NCBI GenBank assembly: GCA_902805545.1
Contig: CADCTD010000036.1
Span: 1-64,000, forward strand
Length of the DNA: 64,000 nucleotides
Source of the DNA: an uncultured Craurococcus sp.
GTDB lineage: Bacteria > Pseudomonadota > Alphaproteobacteria > Acetobacterales > Acetobacteraceae
Direction of reading: 5' to 3'
The position numbers were made by a program, and so were the translations under genes. Of the stretch, positions 1-9,930 are shown in pieces (positions within the stretch are counted from its first letter, which is position 1; every line of letters begins with the position of its first letter). The notes beneath the pieces were generated by a model. The model did no database searches, had not been told where the DNA came from, and worked only from the letters and a program-made list of their open reading frames with translations.

Positions 1-2166
1 GCCGCGCCCGGCGCGCAGGACCCGACGCTCGGGACGCGGCGCATCAGCTACAGCCTCCGCCAGCTTGGCCTCCGCGCGCCGATGCAGCTCCGCGGCACCT
101 CGGACCTGCAGGGCGTGCTCTTCGGCGTCCGCGGCGACGAGGTGGTGACGGATGCGCGCCTGGTCATGCAGGGCTCCACCTCGCCCGCGCTGATCCCCGA
201 GCTGAGCCAGATCTCCGTCGCGCTGAACGAGCAGTTCGTCGGCGCCATCCAGCCGGACCGCAACCGGCCGAGTTTCGGCCCGCTCGAATTCCCGGTGAAC
301 CCGGTCTTCTTCGCCGACAACAACCGGCTCAACATCCGCTTTTCCGGCCGCTACGCGGTCGAGTGCAACGACCCGCTCTCCGGCCTGCTCTGGGCGGTGG
401 TGTCGGACACCTCGACGCTGAACCTCACCCTCGAGAAGCTGCCGCTGATCCGCGACCTGTCGCGGCTGCCGGAGCCCTTCTTCGACCCGCGGCTGCTGCG
501 CGAGCAGCTCGTCCTGCCGGTGCTCCTGGCCGATGGCGCGGGCAACGACGTGCTGCGCGCCGCGGCCGTCGCCTCCTCCTGGTTCGCGGTGCAGGCCGAC
601 TACCGCACCGCCCGCTTCCCCGTCGCCGCCACGCCGCCGCCGCGCGGCCACGCGGTGCTGATCGCCACCAGCGGCGACGTCATCCAGGGCGTGCCGCTGC
701 CGCGCTTCGATGGCCCGACCGTCGCCCTCCTGCCCAACCCGAACGATCCCTTCGGCCTCATCCTGCTGCTCGGCGGCCGCACCGGGGCGGAGGCGGTGGC
801 GGCTGCCTCCGTGCTCGCGGTCGGGCGCGAGGCGCTGTCGGGCGAGGCCGCCCTCGTCCAGCTGCCGGAGGTGCCGGCCCGCCAGCCCTATGACGCGCCG
901 CGCTGGATCCGCAGCAACCGCCCGGTGAAGCTCGGCGAGCTGGTGGACCCGACGGAGCTCCAGGTCTCGGGCTATGCGCCGGGTGCCATCTCCATCCCCT
1001 TCCGCACCGCGCCGGACCTCTTCACCTGGCGCAACCAGCCGCTGCGGGCCGATATCCGCTTCCGCGCGCCGCCGGGCCCGATCGTCGACGTCGCTGTCTC
1101 CCGCGTCGATGCGACGATCAACGACCTCTACCTGAAGAGCTTCCCGCTGCGCGGGCCTGAGCCGGCCTGGCCGCTCTCCGCCGTCGCCGGCCTCTTCGGC
1201 CGCACCGGCGACCGCTCCGAGGCACGGATCGGCATCCCGCCCTGGATCGTCTTCGGCCAGAACGAGCTGCAATTGCGCTTCGACATGCGCCCGCTCTCGC
1301 GCGGCGACTGCGTGGCCATCCCCGGCGATATCCGCGCCGGCATCGACCCGGACAGCACCATCGACCTCTCCGCGGCCCACCGCTTCACCCGGCTGCCGAA
1401 CCTCGCCTATTTCGCCAGCTCCGGCTTCCCCTTCACCCGCCTCGCCGACCTCTCGACGACGGCGGTGGTGCTGCCGGACCGGCCGAGCGCCCATGAGCTG
1501 ACGGCCTTCCTCGGCCTGATCGGCCGCATCTCCTCCCTGGTCGGCTATCCCGCGACCGGCGTGCAGGTCGTCCGCCCGCAGGCCCTCGCCCAGGCGATGG
1601 AGAAGGACCTGATCGTCATCGGCGCGCTCGGCCGCCAGCCGGCCCTGCCGCAGCTGATGCAGGACGCGCCGGTGCAGATCGACGGCAACCGCCTGACCGT
1701 GGCGCTGCCGGACATGCTGGGCGGCTTCCGCCACATCTTCGGCAGCAGCGGCCGGGTCGCGGCGGCGGAGCGCGCCTCCGCCCAGCTCGCGGCGCCGGGC
1801 GACGGGCTCGGCGCGGTCTTCGGCTTCGAATCCCCGCTGAAGCCCGGCCGCTCCGTCCTGGCGCTGACCGGCACCACCCCGGCGGCGCTCGAGGACATGG
1901 TCGCCGCCCTGCAGGATCCGGAGCAGCTGCCGCGCATCGAGGGCGACCTCGTGCTGCTCACGGCCGGCAAGATCCAGGGCTACAGCCTCGGGCGGAGCTA
2001 CAATCACGGCGTGCTGCCGCCCTGGCTCTGGCCGCAGGTCTACCTCTCGGCGAGCCCGGCCGGGCTGCTCGGCCTGCTCGCCCTCGCCATTCTGCTGGTC
2101 TCCGCGCCCTTCTACTGGGTGCTGCGGCGCCGGGCGATCCGCCGCCTGCGCTTGAGGACAAGCTGA
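1..2166 (+). CDS. bcsB: Cellulose synthase regulatory subunit BcsB, partial (5' end outside window)
   Basis: Frame 1 is open from base 1 through the listed ORF 82..2166. BcsB-like sequence with a C-terminal TM helix (LLGLLALAILLVSAPFYWVLRRR), followed directly by bcsC. Confidence 0.9.
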   Translation, partial: AAPGAQDPTLGTRRISYSLRQLGLRAPMQLRGTSDLQGVLFGVRGDEVVTDARLVMQGSTSPALIPELSQISVALNEQFVGAIQPDRNRPSFGPLEFPVNPVFFADNNRLNIRFSGRYAVECNDPLSGLLWAVVSDTSTLNLTLEKLPLIRDLSRLPEPFFDPRLLREQLVLPVLLADGAGNDVLRAAAVASSWFAVQADYRTARFPVAATPPPRGHAVLIATSGDVIQGVPLPRFDGPTVALLPNPNDPFGLILLLGGRTGAEAVAAASVLAVGREALSGEAALVQLPEVPARQPYDAPRWIRSNRPVKLGELVDPTELQVSGYAPGAISIPFRTAPDLFTWRNQPLRADIRFRAPPGPIVDVAVSRVDATINDLYLKSFPLRGPEPAWPLSAVAGLFGRTGDRSEARIGIPPWIVFGQNELQLRFDMRPLSRGDCVAIPGDIRAGIDPDSTIDLSAAHRFTRLPNLAYFASSGFPFTRLADLSTTAVVLPDRPSAHELTAFLGLIGRISSLVGYPATGVQVVRPQALAQAMEKDLIVIGALGRQPALPQLMQDAPVQIDGNRLTVALPDMLGGFRHIFGSSGRVAAAERASAQLAAPGDGLGAVFGFESPLKPGRSVLALTGTTPAALEDMVAALQDPEQLPRIEGDLVLLTAGKIQGYSLGRSYNHGVLPPWLWPQVYLSASPAGLLGLLALAILLVSAPFYWVLRRRAIRRLRLRTS

Positions 2167-5100
2167 TGCTCCGCCGCGCGCCCCTCATCGCCGCAGCCCT
2201 CGCCCTGCCGCAGCCGGTGCTGGCCCAGATGGCCGCCGCCCCGGTCGCCGTCCCGCTCGCGGCGCCAGCGCAGGGCGGGCAGGAGGGCGCCATCGCCGCC
2301 CTGCTCGACCAGGCGAATTACTGGCGCCTGCAGAACCGGCCGGAGCTCGTCGTCCGCACGCTCGAGCGCGTGCTCGTCGTCGACCCGCGCAATGTGGAGG
2401 CGCTGGCCGGCGCCGCGCAGGCGCATGCCCAGCTTGGCAACCGCCAGCCGGCGGAGAGCTACCTCGCCCGGCTGCGCCAGGTCGCCCCCGCCGACCCGCG
2501 CCTTGGCGAGACCGACATCACCGTGCGCGCCGCGACCGTCGACACCGCGGCGCTTGCCGAGGCCCGCCGCCTTGCCCAGGCCGGCCGCGCCGCCGAGGCG
2601 GTGCAGCGCTACCAGGAGCTGTTCCGCGGCTCGACCCCGCCCGACGGCTACGCCCAGGAATACTACGCGACGCTCGCCGGCGTGGAGCGCGGCTATCCGG
2701 AGGCGCGGGACGGCCTCGCCCGCCTCGCCGCGCGCTCGCCGAACGACATGCGGCTCCAGCTCGCCTATGCCCAGGTGCTGACCTACCGCGACGCCACGCG
2801 CAATGACGGCATCGGCCGCCTCCGCCAGCTCGCCGCCAATCCGGAGGTGGCGAATACCGCGACCGCCGCCTGGCGCCAGGCGCTGCTCTGGCAAGGCCCC
2901 AGCAAGGAGATGGTCCCGGCGCTGCAGACCTTCCTCGAGCGCTTCCCGAATGATGCCGACATCGCCCGCAAGCTCGCCGAGGCGCAGAACCCGCCCGCCG
3001 GCACGCCGGACGAGGCGAGCCTCACCCGCATCCGCGGCTTCGAGCAGCTGAATGCGGGCAAGCTCCGCGACGCCCAGCGCGATTTCGAGGTCGCTGTCGC
3101 CCGCAACCCGGAGGATGCCGATGCGACCGGCGGCCTCGGCCTGGTCCGCCTGCGCGAGGGCCGCTACGGCGAGGCGCGCACGCTGCTCGAGCGCGCCATC
3201 CGCCTCGCCCCCGAGAAGCGCGACCAGTGGCAGCGCGCCCTCGACGGCGCCGGCTATGCCGCCGACCTCGCCACCGCCCGCAGCCAGCTCCAGGCCGGCA
3301 ACCTCGACGCCGCCGAGCAGACGCTGCGCCGTGCCACCAGCCGCGGCACCGGCGACCGCGCCGATGCCGACACGCTGCTCGGCGACCTCGCGCTCCGCCG
3401 CGGCGACCTCGCCGGCGCCGAGTCCCGCTACCGCGCCGCCCTCGGCCGCCGCCCCAATCTCGGTGCCGCCGCGAGCGGCCTCTACGAGGTGCTGCAGCAA
3501 GGGGGCCGCTTCGCCGAGGCGGAGGAGCTGCAGCGCCGCGCCCGCGGCCCGCTGGCCGGCGGCGATGCCATGGCCGGCCGGGCCAATGCCATCCGCACCG
3601 AGGCCCAGCGCAACCCGGACCCGGCGGCGGCGGCCGTCATGCTGCGCCAGGCGCTCCAGGCCGACCCGTCGAGCCCCTGGATCCGCCTCGACCTGGCCCG
3701 CCTGCTCTCCCGCCAGGGCAGCGGCGCCGAGGCGCGGCAGCTGATGGATGCCGCCATCGCCAGCGGCAACCCGGACTCGCTGCACGCCGCCGCGCTCCTC
3801 GCCGAGGAGGATGCGCGCCCCGCCGACGCCTCGGACTACCTGAACCGCATCCCCGTCCGGCTCCGCAACGCGGACATGAACGCCCTCCTCGCCCGCACCC
3901 GCATCGCCGCCGAGGTGCAGTCGGCCGCCAACCTCTGGCGCGGCGGCCAGCAGGCCGAGGGCCGTGCCGTGCTGATCGGCATCGCCCGCCGCGCCGACCC
4001 GGGCGGCAACGGCGCCCAGCTCGCGATCCGCAAGCTCGGCCAGCTGAACGACCCGATGGGCGCCGCCGAGGCCGGCCGCGCCGCGCTCGCCGCCAACCCC
4101 CGCGCCAGTGCCTCGGCCCGGCTCGGCATCGCCGCCGCCCTGCTCGCCGCCGGGGCGGAGGGGGATGCCATCGCACTCGCCCGCGCCGTGGAGGCCCTGC
4201 CCAATCTGACCGGAGAGGAGCGCCGCCAGGCCGCCGCGCTGCAATCCGGCCTCGCCATCCGCGCCGCGGACCGGCTGAACGACCAGGGCGACCAGGCCGG
4301 GGCCTATGACCTGCTCGCCCCCGTCCTGGCGCGCGACCCGACCAATGCCCCGGCCAACCTGGCGCTCGCCCGGCTCTACCAGGGCGCCAACCAGCCAGGC
4401 GCCGCCGGCCGCATCGCCGAGGGCGTGCTCCAGGCCGACCCGTCCAGCCTCGAGGCCCGCTTCGCCGCCATGGACGCCGCCATCGCCGCGCGCGACTGGG
4501 GCAGGGCCGAGGCGCTGCTGGTCGAGGCCCGCGCCACCAGCCCCGGCGATGTCCGGGTGCCGCTGATGGAGGCCCGCCTCGCCCGCGCCTCCGGCCAGAA
4601 CGGCCGCGCCCTCCGCGCGCTGGAGGCGGCCGCGGCGCAGCGCCGCTCCCAGGCCGCGCAAGGGGGCGACCCGGGCGCCGGCAACGGCCCGCTGCTGGCC
4701 CAGGCCGGGCGGGACAACCCCTTCCGCCGCGGCGGCTTGCCGGGGACGGTCTCGCCCCTCGCCCCCGTCCTCGACCCGGTCGATGCCGAGATCCAGCGCG
4801 AACTCGGGCTGGTGCGGGAGGAAACCTCCGCCCGTCTCCAGGGCGCCGTCGCCTACCGCACCCGCTCCGGCACCAGCGGCCGCGACCGGCTGGAGGAGGT
4901 CTCGGCCCCGCTCGAGGCCTCGATCGCGCCGGGCGGCCGGATCACCGCGACGGTGACGCCGGTCAGCATCGCCACCGGCAAGCTGAGCGCCGACAACACC
5001 GACGGGCTCCGCACCTATGGCAGCAATGCCCTGGCCCCCGGCCTGCAGGGCACCGCCCCCTCGGCCAGCCCCGCCGACCGGCAGCGGCTGACGGCGCGGG

Positions 5101-5948
5101 ACACGACCGCGAGCGGCGTCGCGCTCGGCCTCGGCTATGCGCGGGAGAGCTTCCGCGCCGATATCGGCACCTCGCCCATCGGCTTCCGAGAGCAGAATTT
5201 CCTGGGCGGCGTCGAATTCGCCCCGTCGCTCGGCCCGACCCTCAAGCTTCGGCTGACGGCGGAGCGCCGCTCGGTGACGGACAGCCTGCTCTCCTGGTCC
5301 GGCGTCCGCGATCCGGCGAGCGGCCAGGTCTGGGGCGGCGTGGTCCGCACCGGCGGGCGGGCGCAGCTCGAATACGGTGCCGGGCCGGTCGGGCTCTATG
5401 CCGGCGCCGGCTACTCGAGCTTCAGCGGCCGCAACACCGCCAGCAACAGCCGCTTCGAGGCCGGCGCCGGCGCCTCCTACCAGGTCTGGCGGCGGCCGGC
5501 GGATGAGCTGACGACCGGGCTCGACCTCGTCTACTTCGCCTATGACAACAACCAGCGCCTCTTCACCTACGGCAATGGCGGCTATTTCAGCCCGCAGAGC
5601 TACTTCGCCGCCAATATCCCGCTCGACTGGCGCGGGCGCGACGGCGACCTGTCCTGGCGGGTCGGCGGCACCATCGGCTACCAGAGCTACCGCGAGGATG
5701 CCGCCCGCTACTTCCCGACCGATGCGGCGGCGCAGGCGCAGCTCGAATCGAGCCTCGGCAGCGACCCGGCCGCCAGGGCCAGCCAGGCGGCGCGCAGCGC
5801 CTCCGGCATCATCGGCGGCGTCCGCGGCGATGCGGAATACGCCGTGACGCCCAACCTTCGCATCGGCGCGCTGCTGCGCTACGACCGCACGGCGAATTGG
5901 AACGAGGCGCGGGGCATGTTCTTTGCCCGCTACCGGTTCGACAAGTGA
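2166..5948 (+). CDS. bcsC: Cellulose synthase outer-membrane/TPR subunit BcsC
   Basis: 1260 aa; signal peptide, many TPR-like repeats, C-terminal beta-barrel-like region. Overlaps the bcsB stop (TGATG). Confidence 0.92.
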   Translation: MLRRAPLIAAALALPQPVLAQMAAAPVAVPLAAPAQGGQEGAIAALLDQANYWRLQNRPELVVRTLERVLVVDPRNVEALAGAAQAHAQLGNRQPAESYLARLRQVAPADPRLGETDITVRAATVDTAALAEARRLAQAGRAAEAVQRYQELFRGSTPPDGYAQEYYATLAGVERGYPEARDGLARLAARSPNDMRLQLAYAQVLTYRDATRNDGIGRLRQLAANPEVANTATAAWRQALLWQGPSKEMVPALQTFLERFPNDADIARKLAEAQNPPAGTPDEASLTRIRGFEQLNAGKLRDAQRDFEVAVARNPEDADATGGLGLVRLREGRYGEARTLLERAIRLAPEKRDQWQRALDGAGYAADLATARSQLQAGNLDAAEQTLRRATSRGTGDRADADTLLGDLALRRGDLAGAESRYRAALGRRPNLGAAASGLYEVLQQGGRFAEAEELQRRARGPLAGGDAMAGRANAIRTEAQRNPDPAAAAVMLRQALQADPSSPWIRLDLARLLSRQGSGAEARQLMDAAIASGNPDSLHAAALLAEEDARPADASDYLNRIPVRLRNADMNALLARTRIAAEVQSAANLWRGGQQAEGRAVLIGIARRADPGGNGAQLAIRKLGQLNDPMGAAEAGRAALAANPRASASARLGIAAALLAAGAEGDAIALARAVEALPNLTGEERRQAAALQSGLAIRAADRLNDQGDQAGAYDLLAPVLARDPTNAPANLALARLYQGANQPGAAGRIAEGVLQADPSSLEARFAAMDAAIAARDWGRAEALLVEARATSPGDVRVPLMEARLARASGQNGRALRALEAAAAQRRSQAAQGGDPGAGNGPLLAQAGRDNPFRRGGLPGTVSPLAPVLDPVDAEIQRELGLVREETSARLQGAVAYRTRSGTSGRDRLEEVSAPLEASIAPGGRITATVTPVSIATGKLSADNTDGLRTYGSNALAPGLQGTAPSASPADRQRLTARDTTASGVALGLGYARESFRADIGTSPIGFREQNFLGGVEFAPSLGPTLKLRLTAERRSVTDSLLSWSGVRDPASGQVWGGVVRTGGRAQLEYGAGPVGLYAGAGYSSFSGRNTASNSRFEAGAGASYQVWRRPADELTTGLDLVYFAYDNNQRLFTYGNGGYFSPQSYFAANIPLDWRGRDGDLSWRVGGTIGYQSYREDAARYFPTDAAAQAQLESSLGSDPAARASQAARSASGIIGGVRGDAEYAVTPNLRIGALLRYDRTANWNEARGMFFARYRFDK

Positions 5949-6454
5949 TGGACACGCTGCTCCCCACCCCGGAAGGGCCCCGCATGACGGCTGCCGAGCC
6001 CAATGCCTTCAGCTACCTCGCCCGCCGCGGCGTCGCGGCGCAGTGGCGCGGCTTCCTCCGCGCCCTGGTCGAGACGCTGGACGCCAATCTCGACGCCGCC
6101 TCGCGCGACGCGCTGCTGCGCGCCGTGGGCGCCCGGCTCGGCGCGCTGACCCCGCTGCCCGCCTGCGCCGGCCTCGCCGAGCTCGAGGCCCGGGTGAACG
6201 AAGCGCTCGCGGCGGCCGACTGGGGCTGGGCGGAGATCGCCCTCGACCCGAATGACCGCGCCCTCGTCGTCACCCATTGCGCCGCGCCCTGCGTGGCGAC
6301 GGGTGCGGACCCCTCCGGCGGCTGGGTCGGCGCGGTGCTGGAGGGGCTCTACGGCACCTGGTTCGCCAACCAGCCGGGGGCGGAGCCGAGCCTCGTCCCG
6401 CGGCGGACCAGCAGCAGGCCGGGCGTCATCCTGCTGCGCTACGGCCGGGGCTGA
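5948..6454 (+). CDS. bcsD: Cellulose synthase subunit D (BcsD family)
   Basis: Start ATG overlaps the bcsC stop (TGATG at 5946-5950). About 168 aa, AxCeSD-like (FSYLARRGVAAQWRGFLRALVETL ... LYGTWFANQPGAEPSLVPRRTSSRPGVILLRYG). Confidence 0.82.
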   Translation: MDTLLPTPEGPRMTAAEPNAFSYLARRGVAAQWRGFLRALVETLDANLDAASRDALLRAVGARLGALTPLPACAGLAELEARVNEALAAADWGWAEIALDPNDRALVVTHCAAPCVATGADPSGGWVGAVLEGLYGTWFANQPGAEPSLVPRRTSSRPGVILLRYGRG

Positions 6455-6505
6455 CATCAGGGGAGGGGTTCCCCACCCTCCGGTCCATGATATGCGGGGC
6501 CCCCG

Positions 6506-8047
6506 ATGAGCCTTTCTCCGCGCCTGCGGGCCCCCTTCGCCGCCATCGACCGCATCTTCGGCATCCTCGTCGTCCCGCTGGCGATGCTGCTGGCCTCGCT
6601 GCTGCTGCGGGCCCTCGGCTTCACCGTCGCGGTGATCGACACGGATGAGGGCCTCTACCTGGTCCAGGCCCAGCAATGGCTGCGCGGCAACTGGCCTCTG
6701 GTCGCGGTCTGGGACATGCATCCGGTCGGCGCGCCGGCGATCTTCGCCGTCGCCATGGCGCTGCTTGGCGAGAGCATCGCCACCATTCGCCTGCTCGGCT
6801 GCCTCTGCGTGGCACTCGCCGCCTGGGCGCTCTACGGCGCGGTGCGGGCGGCCGGCGCGCCGCGCGGCATCGGCCTGGCGGCGGGCTTCATCTATGTCGC
6901 GCACAGCCTCAGGATGGGCGGGCTCGCGACCAATACCGAGATCCTCTTCGCGCCGATGGTCGTCTCCGCCATGGCGCTCGGCATCCGCGGCCTGGTCGGG
7001 GCGCTCCGCTTCCGGGAGGCGCCCGGTTGGCCTCCGCTGGTCGCCATGGGCCTCCTGATCGGCTCGGCGCTCTCCATCAAGCCGGTGATGGTGGTCGAGG
7101 GCTGCCTCTGCTTCGCCCTGATGGTCTTTCCAGCCCTCTGGCTGCGGGTGCTGCCCTGGCGGCGGGCGCTGGGGATGGCCGCCGCCTATGCCGGGCTCTG
7201 CGCCCTGCCGGCCTTCCTCTTCGGCCTGCTCTACTGGTGGCAGGGGGCGCTCTCCGACTTCCTCGACGGCACCTTCCTCGCCCCGCTCCGCTACGAGCAG
7301 GGCCGCCTCGGCGCGGTCGAGTCCTTCCACCGCATCCTGGTCGAGATCCTGACGCTGCTCTGGCCCCTTGCGCTGGCCGGCCTCGCCCTGATGCGCTGGC
7401 TGCCGCGGCGCGGCATCGCCGCGCTGCTGGTGCGGGTCGGCCTCGTCTGGTTCGTCGCCGCCAGCGTGGGCGTTGCCTCGCCGGGCTATTTCTATCCGCA
7501 CTACTTCCTGCTCTGGCTGCCCTCGCTCGCGCTGATGGCGACCTTCGGCTGCTGGCGCCTCGCCCGCTGGCTGCCGCGCCACCGCCGCGCCGGCGGCTTC
7601 GCGCTGCTCGTCGCGGTGGTGATGGTCGGCTCCTGGCGCGCCGATGCGACCGCCCGCGTCGACCGCGGCATCGGCCTGTTCGAGGCCGACCCGGTGGTCG
7701 AGATCAGCCGCCTGATCCGTGCCGAGCTGAAGCCGGGCGAGACCATCTTCGTCGCCAACTACCACCCCGTGATCTACGCGCTGACCGATGCGGCGCTGCC
7801 GACGCGCTTCGTCTTCCCCGCCCAGCTCACCGGCGAGTTCACCGACATCGCCGGCATCAACACCGATGCCGAGGTGGCGCGCATCATGGCGACGCGCCCG
7901 CGCTTCGTCGTCATCGACCGCGGCTGGTGGCCGCGGCTCCGCGAGAGCGCCGCCGTCATCATCGCCGAGACGCTGGAGAGCGACTACCACCAGGTCGGCG
8001 AGGTGCCGGAGGAGCGCGGGCCGATCGAGCTCTGGGCGCCGAAATAG
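6506..8047 (+). CDS. GT39/ArnT-like membrane glycosyltransferase
   Basis: 513 aa polytopic protein; DTDEGLYLVQAQQWLRGNWPLVAVWDMHPVGAP resembles the first periplasmic loop of GT-C enzymes. Confidence 0.75.
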   Translation: MSLSPRLRAPFAAIDRIFGILVVPLAMLLASLLLRALGFTVAVIDTDEGLYLVQAQQWLRGNWPLVAVWDMHPVGAPAIFAVAMALLGESIATIRLLGCLCVALAAWALYGAVRAAGAPRGIGLAAGFIYVAHSLRMGGLATNTEILFAPMVVSAMALGIRGLVGALRFREAPGWPPLVAMGLLIGSALSIKPVMVVEGCLCFALMVFPALWLRVLPWRRALGMAAAYAGLCALPAFLFGLLYWWQGALSDFLDGTFLAPLRYEQGRLGAVESFHRILVEILTLLWPLALAGLALMRWLPRRGIAALLVRVGLVWFVAASVGVASPGYFYPHYFLLWLPSLALMATFGCWRLARWLPRHRRAGGFALLVAVVMVGSWRADATARVDRGIGLFEADPVVEISRLIRAELKPGETIFVANYHPVIYALTDAALPTRFVFPAQLTGEFTDIAGINTDAEVARIMATRPRFVVIDRGWWPRLRESAAVIIAETLESDYHQVGEVPEERGPIELWAPK

Positions 8048-8116
8048 GCCGGAGCGCGATCGCCGGAGGCTGGTGCGGCCGGAGGCGTGAATCACGCGAC
8101 ACGACGTCAGGCCAGG

Positions 8117-8136
8117 GCAGGAACCGCGGTTCCTGC
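8117..8136. promoter_or_regulatory. Perfect 20-bp palindrome, candidate operator upstream of the SMP-30/FAH genes
   Basis: GCAGGAACCGCGGTTCCTGC equals its own reverse complement; 70 bp upstream of ATG 8207. Confidence 0.5.
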
Positions 8137-8206
8137 TCCGGACGGGGTTGCAAGCCCCGGCATCTCGCGCATGATCCCCGCAACGAGCAGGAGGGGAGGG
8201 GGGACC

Positions 8207-9142
8207 ATGGCGGAGCTGCGCATCCTGGCCGAGGGGCTGCGTTTCCCGGAAGGGCCGGTCGCCATGCCCGATGGCAGCATCATCCTGGTCGAGATCGCCG
8301 CCGGCACCCTGACCCGCATCGCCCCCGACGGCACGAAGAGCACCGTCGCCCGCCCCGGCGGCGGCCCGAACGGCATCGCCCTCGGGCCCGGCGGCCGGAT
8401 CTTCTGCTGCAACAACGGCGGCTTCCTCTGGCATGAGGAGCCGGGCTTCATCCGACCGGTCGGCCAGGCGCCGGACTACAGCGGAGGCCGGATCGAGGTG
8501 ATCGACCCGGCCTCGGGCGATGTCCGCGTGCTCTACGACCGCTGCGGCGAGCACCGGCTGAAGGGCCCGAACGACATCGTCTTCGCCCCCGAAGGCAGCC
8601 CGGGCGAGGGCGGCTTCTGGTTCAGCGACCTCGGCAAGGTCCGCGCCCGCGACCGCGACCATGGCGGCGTCTACTGGGCGGCCGCGGATGGCTCGCGCGT
8701 CGTCGAGGCCGCGTACCCGATCTTCGGTGGCGCCAACGGCATCGCCCTCTCGCCCGACGGCCGCACCCTCTACGCCGCCGAGACCGAGACCGGCCGCCTC
8801 TGGGCCTGGGACATCGAAGGCCCCGGCATCCTGCGCAAAGACCCTTGGCCCTCCTCCAATGGCGGCCGCGTGCTCTGCCAGTTCCCCGGCTACCGCCGCC
8901 TCGACAGCGTCGCCGCGACGGCGGCCGGCAATATCTGCGTCGCCACGCTCGTCAGCGGCGAGATCACCACCGTCTCCCCCTCCGGCGAGATCCTCCGCGT
9001 GGCGAAGATGCCGGAGCCGATGCCGACCAATCTCTGCTTCGGCGGGCCTGATCTGCGCACGGCATTCATCACCCTCTCCACCACCGGCAGGCTCGCGGCG
9101 ATGGCGTGGGACGAGCCCGGCCTCAAGCTGCCCCACAACTGA
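8207..9142 (+). CDS. SMP-30/gluconolactonase/LRE family protein
   Basis: LRILAEGLRFPEGPVAMPDGSIILVEIAAGTLTRI, GGPNGIALGPGG, KGPNDIVFAPEG, NGIALSPDGRTLYAAET motifs. ATG at 8207 after a purine-rich RBS. Confidence 0.9.
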   Translation: MAELRILAEGLRFPEGPVAMPDGSIILVEIAAGTLTRIAPDGTKSTVARPGGGPNGIALGPGGRIFCCNNGGFLWHEEPGFIRPVGQAPDYSGGRIEVIDPASGDVRVLYDRCGEHRLKGPNDIVFAPEGSPGEGGFWFSDLGKVRARDRDHGGVYWAAADGSRVVEAAYPIFGGANGIALSPDGRTLYAAETETGRLWAWDIEGPGILRKDPWPSSNGGRVLCQFPGYRRLDSVAATAAGNICVATLVSGEITTVSPSGEILRVAKMPEPMPTNLCFGGPDLRTAFITLSTTGRLAAMAWDEPGLKLPHN

Positions 9143-9153
9143 AGGATCGCGGG

Positions 9154-9930
9154 ATGACGCTCTGGGTCCGCTACGCCCGCGACGATGCGGAAGGCTTCGG
9201 CACGCTGGAGGGCGGGGAGATCGCCGTCCATGCCGGCGAGTTCTTCGGCACGGCCGCGCCGACCGGCAAGCGCCTGCCGCTCGATGCCGTCCGCCTGCTG
9301 CCGCCCGTGCAGCCCGGCGCCTTCATCGGTCTCTGGAACAATTTCCACGCCGCCGCGGCGAAGCAGGGCAATGCCATCCCCGAATTCCCGCTCTACTTCC
9401 TGAAGAACCCGCGCTGCGTCATCGGCCCCGGCGCCGCCATCCAGCCGCCCGCCGGCTATGACGGCAAGGTGCTCTACGAGGGCGAACTCGGCATCGTCAT
9501 CGGCCGCCGCGTCACGGCCGTGGACGAGGCCGGGGCCGAGGCCGCCATCTTCGGCTACACGGCGGTGAACGACGTGACGGCGCTCGACCTGCTGATGGCC
9601 GATGCCTCCTTCCCGCAATGGGCCCGGGCCAAGGGCTGCGACACATTCGGCCCGATCGGCCCGGCCATCGCCACGGGCTTCGACTGGCGTGCCGCCCGCG
9701 TCACCGTCGCACTGAACGGACGCGTCCGCCAGGACTACCCGCTCGAGGACATGATCCTGCCGCCGGCGCGCATCGTCTCGCTGATCTCGCAGGAGATGAC
9801 GCTGCACGCCGGCGACGTCATCGCCTGCGGCACCTCGCTCGGCGCCCTGCCGATGCGGCCGGGCATGCAGGTCACCGTGACGATCGAGGGCATCGGCGCC
9901 CTCGAGAACCCCTACGCGCCCTCAATGTAG
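9154..9930 (+). CDS. Fumarylacetoacetate hydrolase family protein
   Basis: LYEGELGIVIGRR, GYTAVNDVTALDL, KGCDTFGPIGPAI, GDVIACGTSLG motifs; 11 bp after the SMP-30 gene. Confidence 0.9.
   Translation: MTLWVRYARDDAEGFGTLEGGEIAVHAGEFFGTAAPTGKRLPLDAVRLLPPVQPGAFIGLWNNFHAAAAKQGNAIPEFPLYFLKNPRCVIGPGAAIQPPAGYDGKVLYEGELGIVIGRRVTAVDEAGAEAAIFGYTAVNDVTALDLLMADASFPQWARAKGCDTFGPIGPAIATGFDWRAARVTVALNGRVRQDYPLEDMILPPARIVSLISQEMTLHAGDVIACGTSLGALPMRPGMQVTVTIEGIGALENPYAPSM

Noticed and set aside
5930-9136. 1068-aa open frame on the - strand across bcsD, GT39 and SMP-30 genes
   Set aside because: Runs across three recognisable genes on the other strand; no recognisable domain.
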